64,000 nucleotides of DNA from Sphingomonas aliaeris (GTDB lineage: Bacteria; Pseudomonadota; Alphaproteobacteria; Sphingomonadales; Sphingomonadaceae): the NCBI RefSeq assembly GCF_016743815.1, contig NZ_CP061035.1:3469001-3533000 (forward strand). Direction: 5' to 3'. Below are positions 47,163 to 56,435 of this stretch, piece after piece. The notes beneath the pieces were generated by a model that had not been told where the DNA came from, did no database searches, and saw only the letters and a program-made list of their open reading frames with translations. Both the position numbers and the translations under genes were made by a program. The stretch's first letter is position 1. Each line of letters begins with the position of its first letter.

Positions 47163-47226
47163 CTTCGCGTCTTCGCGCCTTCGCGAGAAAGAAAAATGGT
47201 TCACGCGAAGGCGCGAAGGCACGAAG
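47163..47226. repeat. Long inverted repeat between hydrolase and acyl-CoA dehydrogenase genes
   Basis: The left arm CTTCGCGTCTTCGCGCCTTC (from 47163) and right arm GAAGGCGCGAAGGCACGAAG (to 47226) are near-perfect inverted copies of about 25 bases with a loop of about 14. This is a third repeat type in the same operon. The arms are themselves built of CTTCGCG units. Confidence 0.7.
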
Positions 47227-47260
47227 AAAGCGACAGGAGCCGCTGCGCGGGGAAAATACA

Positions 47261-48406
47261 TCATTGGCGGGTGAGGTCCCGGCCGATGATCATGCGCATG
47301 ACCTGGTTGGTGCCTTCTAGGATCGAATGGACGCGCAGGTCGCGCCAGAAGCGTTCGATCGGGTAATCCTGCAGATAGCCGTATCCGCCGTGGAGTTGCA
47401 GCGCGCGGTCGACGATCGCACTGCCGCTGTCGGTGGACAGGCGTTTGGCCATTGCGGAAAAGCGCGACTTGTCCGGTGCGTTGGCGGTGACCTTCGCTGC
47501 GGCGAGGTACAGGAGCGCGCGGGCGGCTTCGAGGTCAGTGGCCATGTCCGCCAGCATGAACTGCGTGTTCTGGAAGTCGGCGACCGGCTGGCCGAACTGC
47601 TGGCGTTCCTTTGTGTAGCGGATCGATTCGTCGAGACAGCGTTGCGCCCCGCCGAGCGAGCAGGCGCCGATGTTGAGCCGTCCGCCGTCCAATCCTGCCA
47701 TTGCGAAGCCGAAGCCGTCGCCTTCCGCACCGACGCGGTTTTCGACCGGCACGCGGCAATCCTCGAAGATCACCTGTGCGGTCGGGGATGCGTTCCAGCC
47801 CAGCTTGCGCTCCGGCGCGCCGAAGGACAGGCCGGGCGTATCCTTCTCGACCACCAGGCAGGAAATGCCCTTCGACTTGTGGTCGCCGGTGCGGACCATG
47901 CAGACATAGACGTCGTTATAGCCCGCGCCGCTGATGAACTGCTTCGTGCCGTTGATGACATAGTGATCGCCGTCGAGCCGCGCGGTCGCCTTCAGCGCGG
48001 AGGCGTCGGAGCCGGAACCGGGCTCGGTCAGGCAATAGCTGGCGATCTTGTCCATGCCGACCAGATCGGGGAGGAAGCGGTCCTTCAGCTGCTTGTCGCC
48101 GTACCGGTCGATCATCCACGTCGCCATGTTGTGGATCGAGATGTACGCGCTGGTCGCGGGACAGCCATAGGCCATTGCCTCCATGATCAGCGCCGCTTCC
48201 AGCCGGCCCAGGCCGATGCCGCCCGATTCCTCACCCACATAGATCGCGCCGAAGCCGAGTTCGCCCGCCGCCTTCCACACATCCACCGGATAGTGTTTCT
48301 TCTCGTCCCATTCGCCGGCGAACGGCGTGATGCGATCGGCGGTGAATTTGCGCGCCAGATCCTGGATCTCGCGCTGGTCGTCCGTCAGGTCGAATTGATT
48401 GGTCAT
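47261..48406 (-). CDS. Acyl-CoA dehydrogenase (probable isobutyryl-CoA dehydrogenase)
   Basis: A 381-residue FAD enzyme. Signatures include CLTEPGSGSDASALKATARL (about 129-148), the FAD region YTKERQQFGQPVADFQNTQF, and QLHGGYGYLQDYPIERFWRD. The catalytic Glu lies in the C-terminal motif ILEGTNQVMRMIIGRDL (E364), as in short-chain and isobutyryl-CoA dehydrogenases rather than isovaleryl-CoA dehydrogenase. Operon context indicates conversion of isobutyryl-CoA to methacrylyl-CoA. The start at 48406 is preceded by AGAGACCCC, a weak ribosome binding site. Confidence 0.92.
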   Translation of the reverse strand: MTNQFDLTDDQREIQDLARKFTADRITPFAGEWDEKKHYPVDVWKAAGELGFGAIYVGEESGGIGLGRLEAALIMEAMAYGCPATSAYISIHNMATWMIDRYGDKQLKDRFLPDLVGMDKIASYCLTEPGSGSDASALKATARLDGDHYVINGTKQFISGAGYNDVYVCMVRTGDHKSKGISCLVVEKDTPGLSFGAPERKLGWNASPTAQVIFEDCRVPVENRVGAEGDGFGFAMAGLDGGRLNIGACSLGGAQRCLDESIRYTKERQQFGQPVADFQNTQFMLADMATDLEAARALLYLAAAKVTANAPDKSRFSAMAKRLSTDSGSAIVDRALQLHGGYGYLQDYPIERFWRDLRVHSILEGTNQVMRMIIGRDLTRQ

Positions 48407-48477
48407 GGGGTCTCTCTAGGGAATCGGGAACGGCGGGTGAAGGTGCGATCGCCGGGCGTGCGCTTCACCCATCGCGT

Positions 48478-48969
48478 CTAGCAGCGCTCGTACCGGTACG
48501 TCTTGGTCGGGGATTGCCCGGTCCGCAGCAACACTGTGCCGGCGGCGGTCAGTTCCAGAGTCTCGCGGGTGCTCCATTCCTGACCTTCCCCCTTATAGGT
48601 CAAGTCGGTGACCACCTTGTAGCGCGACGGGCCGCCGACGACCTTCGCGGTGGCGGTCGCCTCGTAGAAGGTCAGCGTGTCGCCCTTCACGATCAGCAGG
48701 CCCTTCGTATCGGCGCGCGAAATGTCGCAATCCGCCGGCCGCATGCCCCAATGGCCGTCGAACGCGGGCGGCAGCGAACCGGGCGCGACCGGTTTTGCCG
48801 GGTTTGCCGCGACGGGCAGTCCGGGGGCGACCTTTCCGTCCCGCGCGGCTTTCTCGGCCCGCGCCACCGCCGCTTCCGCCGCCGCATCCTTCTCGGCCGA
48901 CGACGGCTCGCGGTTACAGGCGCCGAGCGCAGTGGCGGCGAGCAGGCCGGCGAGAAGGTGACGGATCAT
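48478..48969 (-). CDS. Lipoprotein of unknown function within the valine operon
   Basis: A 163-residue lipoprotein. The signal ends in the lipobox LGAC (Cys about 18), a charged Ala/Glu/Lys linker follows (about 24-48), then a Pro-rich hinge and a small beta-rich domain beginning FDGHWGMRPADCDISRADTK. It carries three further Cys including the C-terminal residue. I do not recognise the family. AAGGGAGC lies four bases before the start at 48969. It sits between mmsA and the acyl-CoA dehydrogenase on the same strand, with no obvious metabolic link to either. Confidence 0.75.
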   Translation of the reverse strand: MIRHLLAGLLAATALGACNREPSSAEKDAAAEAAVARAEKAARDGKVAPGLPVAANPAKPVAPGSLPPAFDGHWGMRPADCDISRADTKGLLIVKGDTLTFYEATATAKVVGGPSRYKVVTDLTYKGEGQEWSTRETLELTAAGTVLLRTGQSPTKTYRYERC

Positions 48970-49082
48970 GGATGCTCCCTTGTGATGACGACGCCTTTTG
49001 ACGGCTGATTGCAGGGTGAACGCAGGGATCGTGTCACATGATCCCTGCCGTCCGTTTCCCGCCGTTCGCCGCCGTGCGGTCG

Positions 49083-50582
49083 TCAGCCCATCGTCGGGAT
49101 GACGAAGGCGTTGGCGCCGTCGCCCACTCCGCCGTCGGGCCAGCGCTGCGTGATCGTCTTGACCTTGGTCCAGAACTTCACGCCTTCCATGCCGTGCTGG
49201 TTGGTGTCGCCGAACGCGCTGCGCTTCCACCCGCCGAACGTGTGATAGGCGACCGGCACCGGAATCGGCACGTTGATTCCGACCATGCCGACGTTCACGC
49301 GTGCGGCGAATTCGCGCGCGGCATGCCCGTTGCGCGTGAAGATCGCGACGCCGTTGCCATATTGATGCTCGCTCGGCAGGCGCAGCGCATGTTCGAAATC
49401 GTCCGCGCGGACGATCTGGAGGACGGGGCCGAAAATCTCCTCCTTGTACGATTCCATCTGCGGCGTGACATGGTCGAACAGGCTGGGGCCGATGAAGAAG
49501 CCCTTCTCATGCCCCTGCAACTCGAACCCGCGGCCGTCGACGACCAGTTCGGCGCCTTCGTCCACGCCCGTCTGGATCCAGTTCTCGACGCGCTGCTTGT
49601 GCGCGGCGTTGACCACCGGGCCGTAATGCGCGTCGTTATCGGTCGAGACGCCGACCCGCAGAGCGGCGATCGCGGGGATCAGTTTCTCGCGCAGGGCGAC
49701 CGCGGTCTTCTCGCCCACCGGCACGACGACGGGCAGCGCCATGCAGCGTTCCCCCGCCGACCCGAACGCGGCACCCGAAAGATCCGCGACGACCTGGTCC
49801 AGATCGGCATCCGGCATGACGATGCCGTGGTTCTTCGCGCCGCCCATCGCCTGCACGCGCTTGCCCGCCGCGACGCCGCGTTTGTAGACGTAATGCGCGA
49901 TGTCGGACGATCCGACGAAGCTGACCGCGCTGATCGCCGGATGATCGAGGATCGCGTCGACCATCTCCTTGTCGCCGTGCACGACCTGCAGGATGCCTTC
50001 CGGCAGGCCCGCCTCCAGGAACAGTTCGCCCAGACGCACCGGTACGGACGGGTCCCGCTCCGACGGCTTCAGGATGAAGGCGTTGCCGGTCGCGATCGCG
50101 ACGCCCGACATCCACAGGGGGATCATGCCGGGGAAGTTGAACGGCGTGATGCCCGCGCCGATGCCGAGCGGCTGGCGCATCGAATAGACGTCGATGCCGG
50201 GCCCGGCACCCTGCGTATATTCGCCCTTCAGCACATGCGGGATGCCGCAGCAGAATTCGATCACTTCCAGCCCGCGCTGGATGTCGCCCTTCGAATCCGC
50301 AATCACCTTGCCGTGTTCGGAACTGAGCAGATGCGCCAGTTCCTCCATATTCTGTTCGACCAAAGCCTTGAAGTTGAACATCACGCGCGCGCGACGCTGC
50401 GGATTGGTCGCCGCCCAGCCCGGCTGCGCCTTCTGCGCTGCGGCCACCGCGATATCGAGCAAGGCCTGGTCGCCCAGCTTGACGCTCGCCTGCACCTGCC
50501 CGGTATTGGGATCGTAGACATCGCCGGTGGGACCCGCGCCACCGCCCGAATGCCCCGCGATCAGATGATCGATGATACGCAT
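49083..50582 (-). CDS. mmsA: CoA-acylating methylmalonate-semialdehyde dehydrogenase
   Basis: A 499-residue enzyme that converts methylmalonate semialdehyde, NAD+ and CoA to propionyl-CoA, CO2 and NADH. It has the ALDH fold with ITPFNFPGMIPLWMSGVAIA, the NAD region FVGSSDIAHYVYKRGVAAGK and the nucleophile in FGSAGERCMAL (C280). The N-terminal stretch HLLSSEHGKVIADSKGDIQR is typical of MMSDH. The start at 50582 has AGGAGAG seven bases away; a longer frame to 50660 is not supported. It is the first gene of the cluster. Confidence 0.95.
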   Translation of the reverse strand: MRIIDHLIAGHSGGGAGPTGDVYDPNTGQVQASVKLGDQALLDIAVAAAQKAQPGWAATNPQRRARVMFNFKALVEQNMEELAHLLSSEHGKVIADSKGDIQRGLEVIEFCCGIPHVLKGEYTQGAGPGIDVYSMRQPLGIGAGITPFNFPGMIPLWMSGVAIATGNAFILKPSERDPSVPVRLGELFLEAGLPEGILQVVHGDKEMVDAILDHPAISAVSFVGSSDIAHYVYKRGVAAGKRVQAMGGAKNHGIVMPDADLDQVVADLSGAAFGSAGERCMALPVVVPVGEKTAVALREKLIPAIAALRVGVSTDNDAHYGPVVNAAHKQRVENWIQTGVDEGAELVVDGRGFELQGHEKGFFIGPSLFDHVTPQMESYKEEIFGPVLQIVRADDFEHALRLPSEHQYGNGVAIFTRNGHAAREFAARVNVGMVGINVPIPVPVAYHTFGGWKRSAFGDTNQHGMEGVKFWTKVKTITQRWPDGGVGDGANAFVIPTMG

Positions 50583-50921
50583 GCTCACTCTCCTGTTTCC
50601 ATAACTCTGCCGTGTTGCACGATTGCAGGCAACGAACATTTCCGCGGGGCTGACCTGCAATTATGCAGCCGCACCGAAACGGCCTTCACTTTCCCGGTCT
50701 CCGCGCGTGGACCGGCCTGCTGCGTCGAGACGCACGGCATGTCAGCCATCGCTCCGCAATGGATATCGGATGCCCGGTCGGTTGGCGATCACGTTTCCAT
50801 GACTGGCGGAGTTTCGTTATTTTCGCGTAGGTTGTGGATGACGCTGCGCAGATATTCGGCTTTACCCTAGGTCTCGTCCACACCACGTCAGGCTGGCGGA
50901 TATCGCCGGGAGGAAGCTCGA
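50583..50921. promoter_or_regulatory. Divergent control region of the valine cluster
   Basis: A 339-base gap between mmsA (minus) and the next plus-strand gene, without a plausible gene. Near mmsA lie GTTGC/GCAAC inverted halves (50614-50633, also holding two TTGCA direct repeats) and the palindrome CTGCAATTATGCAG (50655-50668). These could be operators for a valine- or isobutyrate-responsive regulator, but no regulator gene is adjacent, and no −10/−35 pair is convincing. Confidence 0.35.
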
Positions 50922-51617
50922 ATGTTTCGTAGACTGACCCGAATAATACGCATCACCTTGCCGCTCCTGTTCGTCGTGGCCGCCCCCGCGGCCGCGCAAT
51001 TGCCGTCGAACAGTCTTCCCGAATTCATCGCTGACGAGCGCGTGCTGATCGGCAACTATCATTACGAGGAAGAGAGCGACGGCTTCAAGATGGACGTGCA
51101 TCTGAACGCGGATCACACCGCGCTCTACCGGATCAGGACGGGTGAAGATCAGGCGGACTTCATCAGCCTGACGGGGTTCTGGACGCTGGATAATCCGTAC
51201 ATTCACATCCACAACAAGCCCGGGCCGGTCCGGCTGGAGCCGAAAGGCACGCCGACGCGCGATCGCTCGGTGGGATTGTCGGTCGAGGCGACGAACGCGG
51301 ATGGCAGTCCCGCCCAGGGGCTGGGGGTGACATGGGAAAACGCGAACGGCCTGTACATGATGTCGGACGGCCGACACGTCACGCGGACGCAGGAGATCGA
51401 CAAGGCGACGCTGGTGAAGATCGTACGATCGTCCGACCGCACGATCCTGCGGACGGTGAAGTTCACGCCCGGCGGTCCGAACAGCTTCCGCTTCACCTAT
51501 TATCCCAGCGACCAGGAGCCGTTCGACATTCCGGCGATCGCGCTCGATCCGCGCGGCGATACGCTGGAGGTCGAGGTCGGAACCGCGCAGGCCAAGCTGA
51601 AGCGCGTATCGCAATGA
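50922..51617 (+). CDS. Exported protein of unknown function
   Basis: A 231-residue protein with a signal peptide ending AAPAAAQ (about 1-26) and a beta-rich body: GNYHYEEESDGFKMDVHLNA, GFWTLDNPYIHIHNKPGPVR and FTPGGPNSFRFTYYPSDQEP. It carries no Cys and no visible catalytic motif. The pattern suggests a lipocalin-like or carbohydrate-binding beta fold in the periplasm, but I cannot name a family. The GGGAGGAAG site before the ATG is strong. It ends 33 bases from the convergent CocE-type hydrolase. Confidence 0.75.
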   Translation: MFRRLTRIIRITLPLLFVVAAPAAAQLPSNSLPEFIADERVLIGNYHYEEESDGFKMDVHLNADHTALYRIRTGEDQADFISLTGFWTLDNPYIHIHNKPGPVRLEPKGTPTRDRSVGLSVEATNADGSPAQGLGVTWENANGLYMMSDGRHVTRTQEIDKATLVKIVRSSDRTILRTVKFTPGGPNSFRFTYYPSDQEPFDIPAIALDPRGDTLEVEVGTAQAKLKRVSQ

Positions 51618-51650
51618 TCGCGCCGTCCGACGTCGTGCCCCGATCCCACG

Positions 51651-53567
51651 TCAAGGCATGACGGGCAGTTCGATCCGGCTGGGATAGCGGGCACTCGTCC
51701 AGATACGCTGCGTCGCCTTCTGATAGTCGGACTTCTGCGCCGTGAAGATGTTCGGCACGAACTTCTGCGGGTTGCGGTCGTACAGCGGAAACCAGCTCGA
51801 CTGGATCTGCACCATGATACGGTGTCCCTTCAGGAACCGGTGGCTGACGTTCGGCAGCTTGATCTCGTACGGCAGCACCTGATTGGCCGGGATGGGTGCG
51901 GGCTTGGAGAAGCTCTCGCGATACCGGCCGCGCAGGATGTCCATCGAGATCGCCAGTTCGTACCCACCCATTTCGGGCGCCTCGGCATATTCGGCGGGAT
52001 AGACGTCGATCAGCTTGACGACCCAGTCGCTGTCGGTGCCGCTGGTCGAGGCGAAGAACTTGGCGATCGGCTGCCCCGCAAGGCGCACCTCGTCGGTCAG
52101 CACTTCGCTGACGAACGTGACGACGTCGGGACGCGCCTCGGCAAAGCGCTGATCGTCGACCAGCCACTGGCCCCATGTGGTCAGCGGGTTGTACGTGCCG
52201 AGGATCGGGCGCTGGCGGTACGTGACCGGCCGGGCCGGGTCCGAGACGTATTCGGAAAACCCGCCCGCGCCGGTCGGCGAAGTCCAGCCGAGACCTCCAC
52301 CTGACGACAGGTAGATCGGTTTCGACCGCGACGGGCAGCCGCTGGCGCACGACATCGGCCAACGATCGTACCGCCGCCACTCGTTCGCGCCGGTCTCGAA
52401 TGCGGTCACCGGAGCGATTCCGGGATCCGCGCTGCCCTTCAGATTCCTGTCGAAGAACGGGATCAGCACTTTCTGCCGATACCATGACGCCGAATTGCCG
52501 TTGAAGGTGATCGCGCCCAGCTTCGATCCGTCGGCGACCATGCCCTGGCCGTGGCGCCACGGGCCGATGATCATGTAATTCTCGTCATTGCCGCGGTCTT
52601 TCGGCTCCATCGCGGCATAGGCGGCGGGCGCGCCGTAGATATCCTCCTGATCCCACAGGCTATGGACGTGGAGCGTCGGCACCTTGAGCGGCTCCTTGCC
52701 GAGCCTTTTGTCGAGCGCCTGCAACTGCCAGAACTCGTCATAGGCGGGATGGTCTACCAGCTTGCGGAACATCGGCATCGTATCGACGCCCAACTGCTTC
52801 GCCATGTCGCTGACCGACCCCGCCTTCAGCCAGCTTTCATAGACGTCCTGCCGGTCGAATTGCAGCGCATATTTGGACGATTTGTCCGCGCTCATCCGGT
52901 ACACCCAGTCCAGGAAACTCTGGCGGTAGGCGCCGTTATGGAACCAGTCGTCGCCCATCCAGCCATCGACCAACGGGTTGATCGGCACGGCGGCCCTCAG
53001 CGCGGGATGCGGATTCACGATACTGTACAGCGTGGTGAGACCGCCATAGCTGACCCCGATCGTCCCGACCTTGCCGTTGGTTTCGGCGATGTTCTTCACC
53101 ATCCAGTCGATGCTGTCATAGGCATCGGTCGAATGATCGACCTTCGTGTCGTTGAGCGGCCCGACCAGCGGCCGATTGATGATATAGTCGCCTTCGGAAC
53201 CGTACCGCCCGCGCACGTCCTGCACGACGACGATGTATCCCGCCGCGGCAAGATCCGCATAGGAGGTCGGCAAGGCCAACCGGAAATCGTTCGATGGCGC
53301 CCCGGTCAGCGCCTTTTCGGCGCCATAGGGCGTGCGCGCGAAGATGATCGGCGCATTCTTGATACCGCGCGGCAGGATTACGATCGTGTTCAGCTTCACC
53401 CCGTCACGCATCGGGATCTGCACCGTGCGGACGCTCCAGTTCTTCAGCGCAGGGTCCGGCGGAATGTTGGTGATGTCGCTCGGGGCCAGCGGAGCGACTT
53501 GCGACTGTGCCGGAAGAGCGCCGATACCGATGAGAAGCAGCATGGTGCCGAGGCGGTGGATCATCAT
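51651..53567 (-). CDS. Secreted CocE/NonD-family hydrolase (alpha-amino acid ester hydrolase-like)
   Basis: A 638-residue exported alpha/beta hydrolase with a signal peptide (about 1-22). The motif IPMRDGVKLNTIVILPRG opens the family domain. The nucleophile elbow is GVSYGG (Ser173), the oxyanion Tyr is in ARTPYGAEKA, QDVRGRYGSEGDY is the standard following strand, and the His is expected in IGPWRHGQG. A C-terminal jelly-roll domain (about 410-635) contains HRIMVQIQSSWFPLYDRNPQ. It hydrolyses esters or X-Pro-type peptides, possibly beta-lactam-like amino acid esters; the true substrate is unknown. Confidence 0.9.
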   Translation of the reverse strand: MMIHRLGTMLLLIGIGALPAQSQVAPLAPSDITNIPPDPALKNWSVRTVQIPMRDGVKLNTIVILPRGIKNAPIIFARTPYGAEKALTGAPSNDFRLALPTSYADLAAAGYIVVVQDVRGRYGSEGDYIINRPLVGPLNDTKVDHSTDAYDSIDWMVKNIAETNGKVGTIGVSYGGLTTLYSIVNPHPALRAAVPINPLVDGWMGDDWFHNGAYRQSFLDWVYRMSADKSSKYALQFDRQDVYESWLKAGSVSDMAKQLGVDTMPMFRKLVDHPAYDEFWQLQALDKRLGKEPLKVPTLHVHSLWDQEDIYGAPAAYAAMEPKDRGNDENYMIIGPWRHGQGMVADGSKLGAITFNGNSASWYRQKVLIPFFDRNLKGSADPGIAPVTAFETGANEWRRYDRWPMSCASGCPSRSKPIYLSSGGGLGWTSPTGAGGFSEYVSDPARPVTYRQRPILGTYNPLTTWGQWLVDDQRFAEARPDVVTFVSEVLTDEVRLAGQPIAKFFASTSGTDSDWVVKLIDVYPAEYAEAPEMGGYELAISMDILRGRYRESFSKPAPIPANQVLPYEIKLPNVSHRFLKGHRIMVQIQSSWFPLYDRNPQKFVPNIFTAQKSDYQKATQRIWTSARYPSRIELPVMP

Positions 53568-53808
53568 ACCTGTTCCCCTGACGCCGGACGTCCCCCGCCC
53601 GGCAGGATTCTGAGCTTAATGCCATTCTCTGCTTGGCAACAAGTGTCCTGCTTCGAAAATTATTCAGCGCGCTTCGGAAATTCGCGTTCGTTACCATGGC
53701 GGTGATAAATAGCCTTCCGCACCGACTACAAATGTGGTTGAACGATGTTTACGAGCGTAGTCGACAGGGGCGCGCTCTGCAAACCTTTCTGAAGTCGAGG
53801 CCGCTTCA

Positions 53809-55068
53809 ATGATGACCCTTCCCACACGACGATCGCTTTTGCGTACCGGCTTCGGACTGATCGGGGCGCAGGCGATCGGCGTCGTACCGGCATGGGCGAA
53901 GGAACCCCCGCACGACGTAACCTTTGCGGAGGACTTCGACGAACTCTGGCGGACGCTGGGGGAGCGCTATTGCTACTTTGGCGAAAAGACGACGGACTGG
54001 AACGCCGTGCGCCGCTTCTACCGGCCGCGGGCCCTTGCGGCGGAATCCCGAGAGGCGTTCGGCGCGATCGTCGCGGACGTGCTGCGCGAGCTGTACGACG
54101 CGCATACGCATATGAGCGACCCGCCCGCCGATGGGCCGCGCGGGCCGTATTTCGATCTATGGGTCGAACCGGCGCAGGACGGATCCGCGCTCGTCACCAG
54201 CGTGCGGGCCAGTTCGGCCGCGGCGGATATCGGCATACGGGTCGGCGATGCGGTCCTTGCCGTGGACGGGCGCCCGATCCGTACGATCGCCGCCGGTGTG
54301 ATGCCCCGGTGCCTGTCCCGTCCGGACCCCGCCGCCACAGCCTTTGCCTATAACGTCGCGGTGTCCGGCCGCCGCGCCCAGCCCCGCAGCCTCTCCCTGC
54401 GCTCAGCCAACGGCAGCGTGCGCGAGATACGGGTGCCGGTGAAGACCCCGGTGGCACAGCCCAACGTCGACAGTCGGATGCTCGCGAACGATATCGGGCT
54501 TATCGTCATTCGGAACTTCGACGACGATGCGGTCGTCGCTGCCGTCGATGCCGCCTTGCTGCGCTTCAAGGATACGGCCGGGCTGATCATCGACGTGCGG
54601 GAAAATGGCGGCGGCGATACGGCGGTCGCGCGGCCGATCATGGGACGCTTCATCACGCGCCCCAAACCGTATGCCCGAATGCGCCGCCGCGAGGGCGCGC
54701 GGCTGCGTTCCGCGTGGACCGAGACCGTCGAGCCGCGTGGTCCCTTCACGTACGACAAGCCGGTGGCGGTCCTGACGACGCGCTGGAGCGCGAGCATGGC
54801 GGAAGGATTTCCGATGGGCATGCGCGGGATAGGCCGCGCGATGATCGTCGGAACGCCGATGATGCGCGTCGGCGCCGCAGTGTTTCCGCTGCGGCTCGAT
54901 CGGACCGGGCTCGAACTGCAATATTCGGCCGAGCCGGTCTACGACGTGATGGACCGGCCACGCTGGCTGCTGGAACCCGACATCCTCGTCGAGGGCGGCG
55001 GCGACATTCTCGCTGTCGCCATGTCGGCGCTGAGGGCCGGGACCGTCGGACCAGCCCGGCCGGCATGA
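53809..55068 (+). CDS. Exported S41-family peptidase
   Basis: A 419-residue protein with a Tat-like signal (TRRSLLRTGFGLIGA, residues 6-20), a helical N-terminal region, a PDZ domain (about 112-200, with IGIRVGDAVLAVDGRPIRTI) and a C-terminal S41 protease core: GLIIDVRENGGGDT, then the Ser region TTRWSASMAEGF (about 323-334). The catalytic Lys is harder to place. Tail-specific proteases of this family cut C termini of periplasmic proteins. GAGG lies 7 bases before the ATG. It faces away from the CocE-type gene. Confidence 0.85.
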   Translation: MMTLPTRRSLLRTGFGLIGAQAIGVVPAWAKEPPHDVTFAEDFDELWRTLGERYCYFGEKTTDWNAVRRFYRPRALAAESREAFGAIVADVLRELYDAHTHMSDPPADGPRGPYFDLWVEPAQDGSALVTSVRASSAAADIGIRVGDAVLAVDGRPIRTIAAGVMPRCLSRPDPAATAFAYNVAVSGRRAQPRSLSLRSANGSVREIRVPVKTPVAQPNVDSRMLANDIGLIVIRNFDDDAVVAAVDAALLRFKDTAGLIIDVRENGGGDTAVARPIMGRFITRPKPYARMRRREGARLRSAWTETVEPRGPFTYDKPVAVLTTRWSASMAEGFPMGMRGIGRAMIVGTPMMRVGAAVFPLRLDRTGLELQYSAEPVYDVMDRPRWLLEPDILVEGGGDILAVAMSALRAGTVGPARPA

Positions 55069-55170
55069 CATTCGGGGCTTTCCCGCTACGTCACGCGCAA
55101 CCGCTGGTTCGCACCGCCGCGTCGCTCCGCACGATCACGACGGTCGTCATGCGCCTGCGCTGAGCGCCGC

Positions 55171-56283
55171 TCAGACGCGCATCGGCATCAGGACGTAGAG
55201 CGCGGGGCTCTTGTCGTTCTCGCGGATCAGCGTTGGGGCAGCCGCGTCGGCGAGATGGACTTCGATCGTGTCGCCATCCAGCTGCCCGAGAATGTCGAGC
55301 AGATACCGGCTGTTGAAGCCGATTTCGAACCCCAGCGAGGTATAGTCGCCGGGCACCTCTTCCGCCGCAGTGCCGTTTTCGGGCGAAGTGACCGACAAGG
55401 TGATCTTGTCGCGATCCAGCGCCATCTTCACCGCCCGCGTCTTTTCGGTCGCGATCGTGCTGACGCGGTCGACGCCTTCCTCGAAACTGCGCGGGTCGAT
55501 CTTCAGGATCTTGTCGTTGCCGGTCGGGATGACGCGGCTGTAATCCGGGAAGGTACCGTCGATCAGCTTGGACGTCAGCAGCGCCTGCCCCAGATCGAAG
55601 CGGATCTTGGTCGGCGACAGCGACACGCCGACCGAGCCGTCGATTTCTTCCAGCAGCTTGCGCAATTCGGCGATGCATTTGCGCGGGATGATCACGTCGG
55701 GCATCGATTCCGCCCCGTCCGGACGGGGCAGCGTGATGCGCGCGAGGCGATGGCCATCGGTCGCAGCCGCCTTCAGCACCGGCTGCGGATCGTCCGACAC
55801 GTGCCAGAAGATACCGTTCAGATAATACCGCGTCTCTTCGGTGGAGATTGCGAAACGCGTCTTGTCGATGATCTGCTTCAGCGTCTCGGCCGGCAGTTCG
55901 AACGACACGGGCAACTCGCCCTCGGCTATCACCGGGAAGTCGTCGCGCGGCAACGTGCCGAGCTGGAACTTCGCACGCCCCGCCATGATCGTCATCTTGC
56001 CCTCGGCCGCGGCAAGGCTGACCTGACTCCCCTCCGGCAGCTTGCGCGCGATGTCGAACAGGGTGTGCGCGGAGACGGTGGTCGCGCCCGGCTGATCCAC
56101 CGCCGCCGCGATCGTCTCGTTGATCTGCAGGTCGAGATCGGTCGCCATCAGCTTCAACCCGCCCTCGGCCGTCGCCTCGATCAGCACGTTGCTGAGGATC
56201 GGTATGGTATTGCGCCGCTCGACCACGGACTGGACGTGGCTCAGCCCCTTCAGCAGGGTTGCGCGTTCGATCGTCGCCTTCAT
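55171..56283 (-). CDS. dnaN: DNA polymerase III beta subunit (sliding clamp)
   Basis: A 370-residue clamp subunit in three similar domains: MKATIERATLLKGLSHVQSV opens domain 1, PVSFELPAETLKQIIDKTRF is in domain 2, and LDILGQLDGDTIEVHLADAA is in domain 3, ending in the conserved ALYVLMPMRV. The ring tethers polymerase III to DNA. It stands alone here, not next to dnaA or recF, as in many alphaproteobacteria. A strong terminator upstream isolates it from the outer-membrane protein gene. Confidence 0.97.
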   Translation of the reverse strand: MKATIERATLLKGLSHVQSVVERRNTIPILSNVLIEATAEGGLKLMATDLDLQINETIAAAVDQPGATTVSAHTLFDIARKLPEGSQVSLAAAEGKMTIMAGRAKFQLGTLPRDDFPVIAEGELPVSFELPAETLKQIIDKTRFAISTEETRYYLNGIFWHVSDDPQPVLKAAATDGHRLARITLPRPDGAESMPDVIIPRKCIAELRKLLEEIDGSVGVSLSPTKIRFDLGQALLTSKLIDGTFPDYSRVIPTGNDKILKIDPRSFEEGVDRVSTIATEKTRAVKMALDRDKITLSVTSPENGTAAEEVPGDYTSLGFEIGFNSRYLLDILGQLDGDTIEVHLADAAAPTLIRENDKSPALYVLMPMRV

Positions 56284-56366
56284 CGTGATTCCCCCGGGCC
56301 GCCGCCCAAATTTCGTTCCCGCCGAGCGTAAGGAGTCGGGGGTATTGTTCGTCGTCCAACCTTAAC

Positions 56367-56402
56367 GAAAAAAGGGCCGGAGCAAGCGCTCCAGCCCTTC
56401 TT
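56367..56402 (-). terminator. Rho-independent terminator after the outer-membrane protein gene
   Basis: On the minus strand AAGGGCTGGAGCGCTTGCTC pairs with itself (AAGGGC-GGAGC / GCTCC-GCCCTT, one mismatch, four-base loop) and is followed by six T. It lies 34 bases past the stop of the gene at 56436 and before dnaN, so it ends the former transcript. Confidence 0.88.
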
Positions 56403-56435
56403 CCGCTGTCCGAAATATCGGAATTGGTGGTGTGG

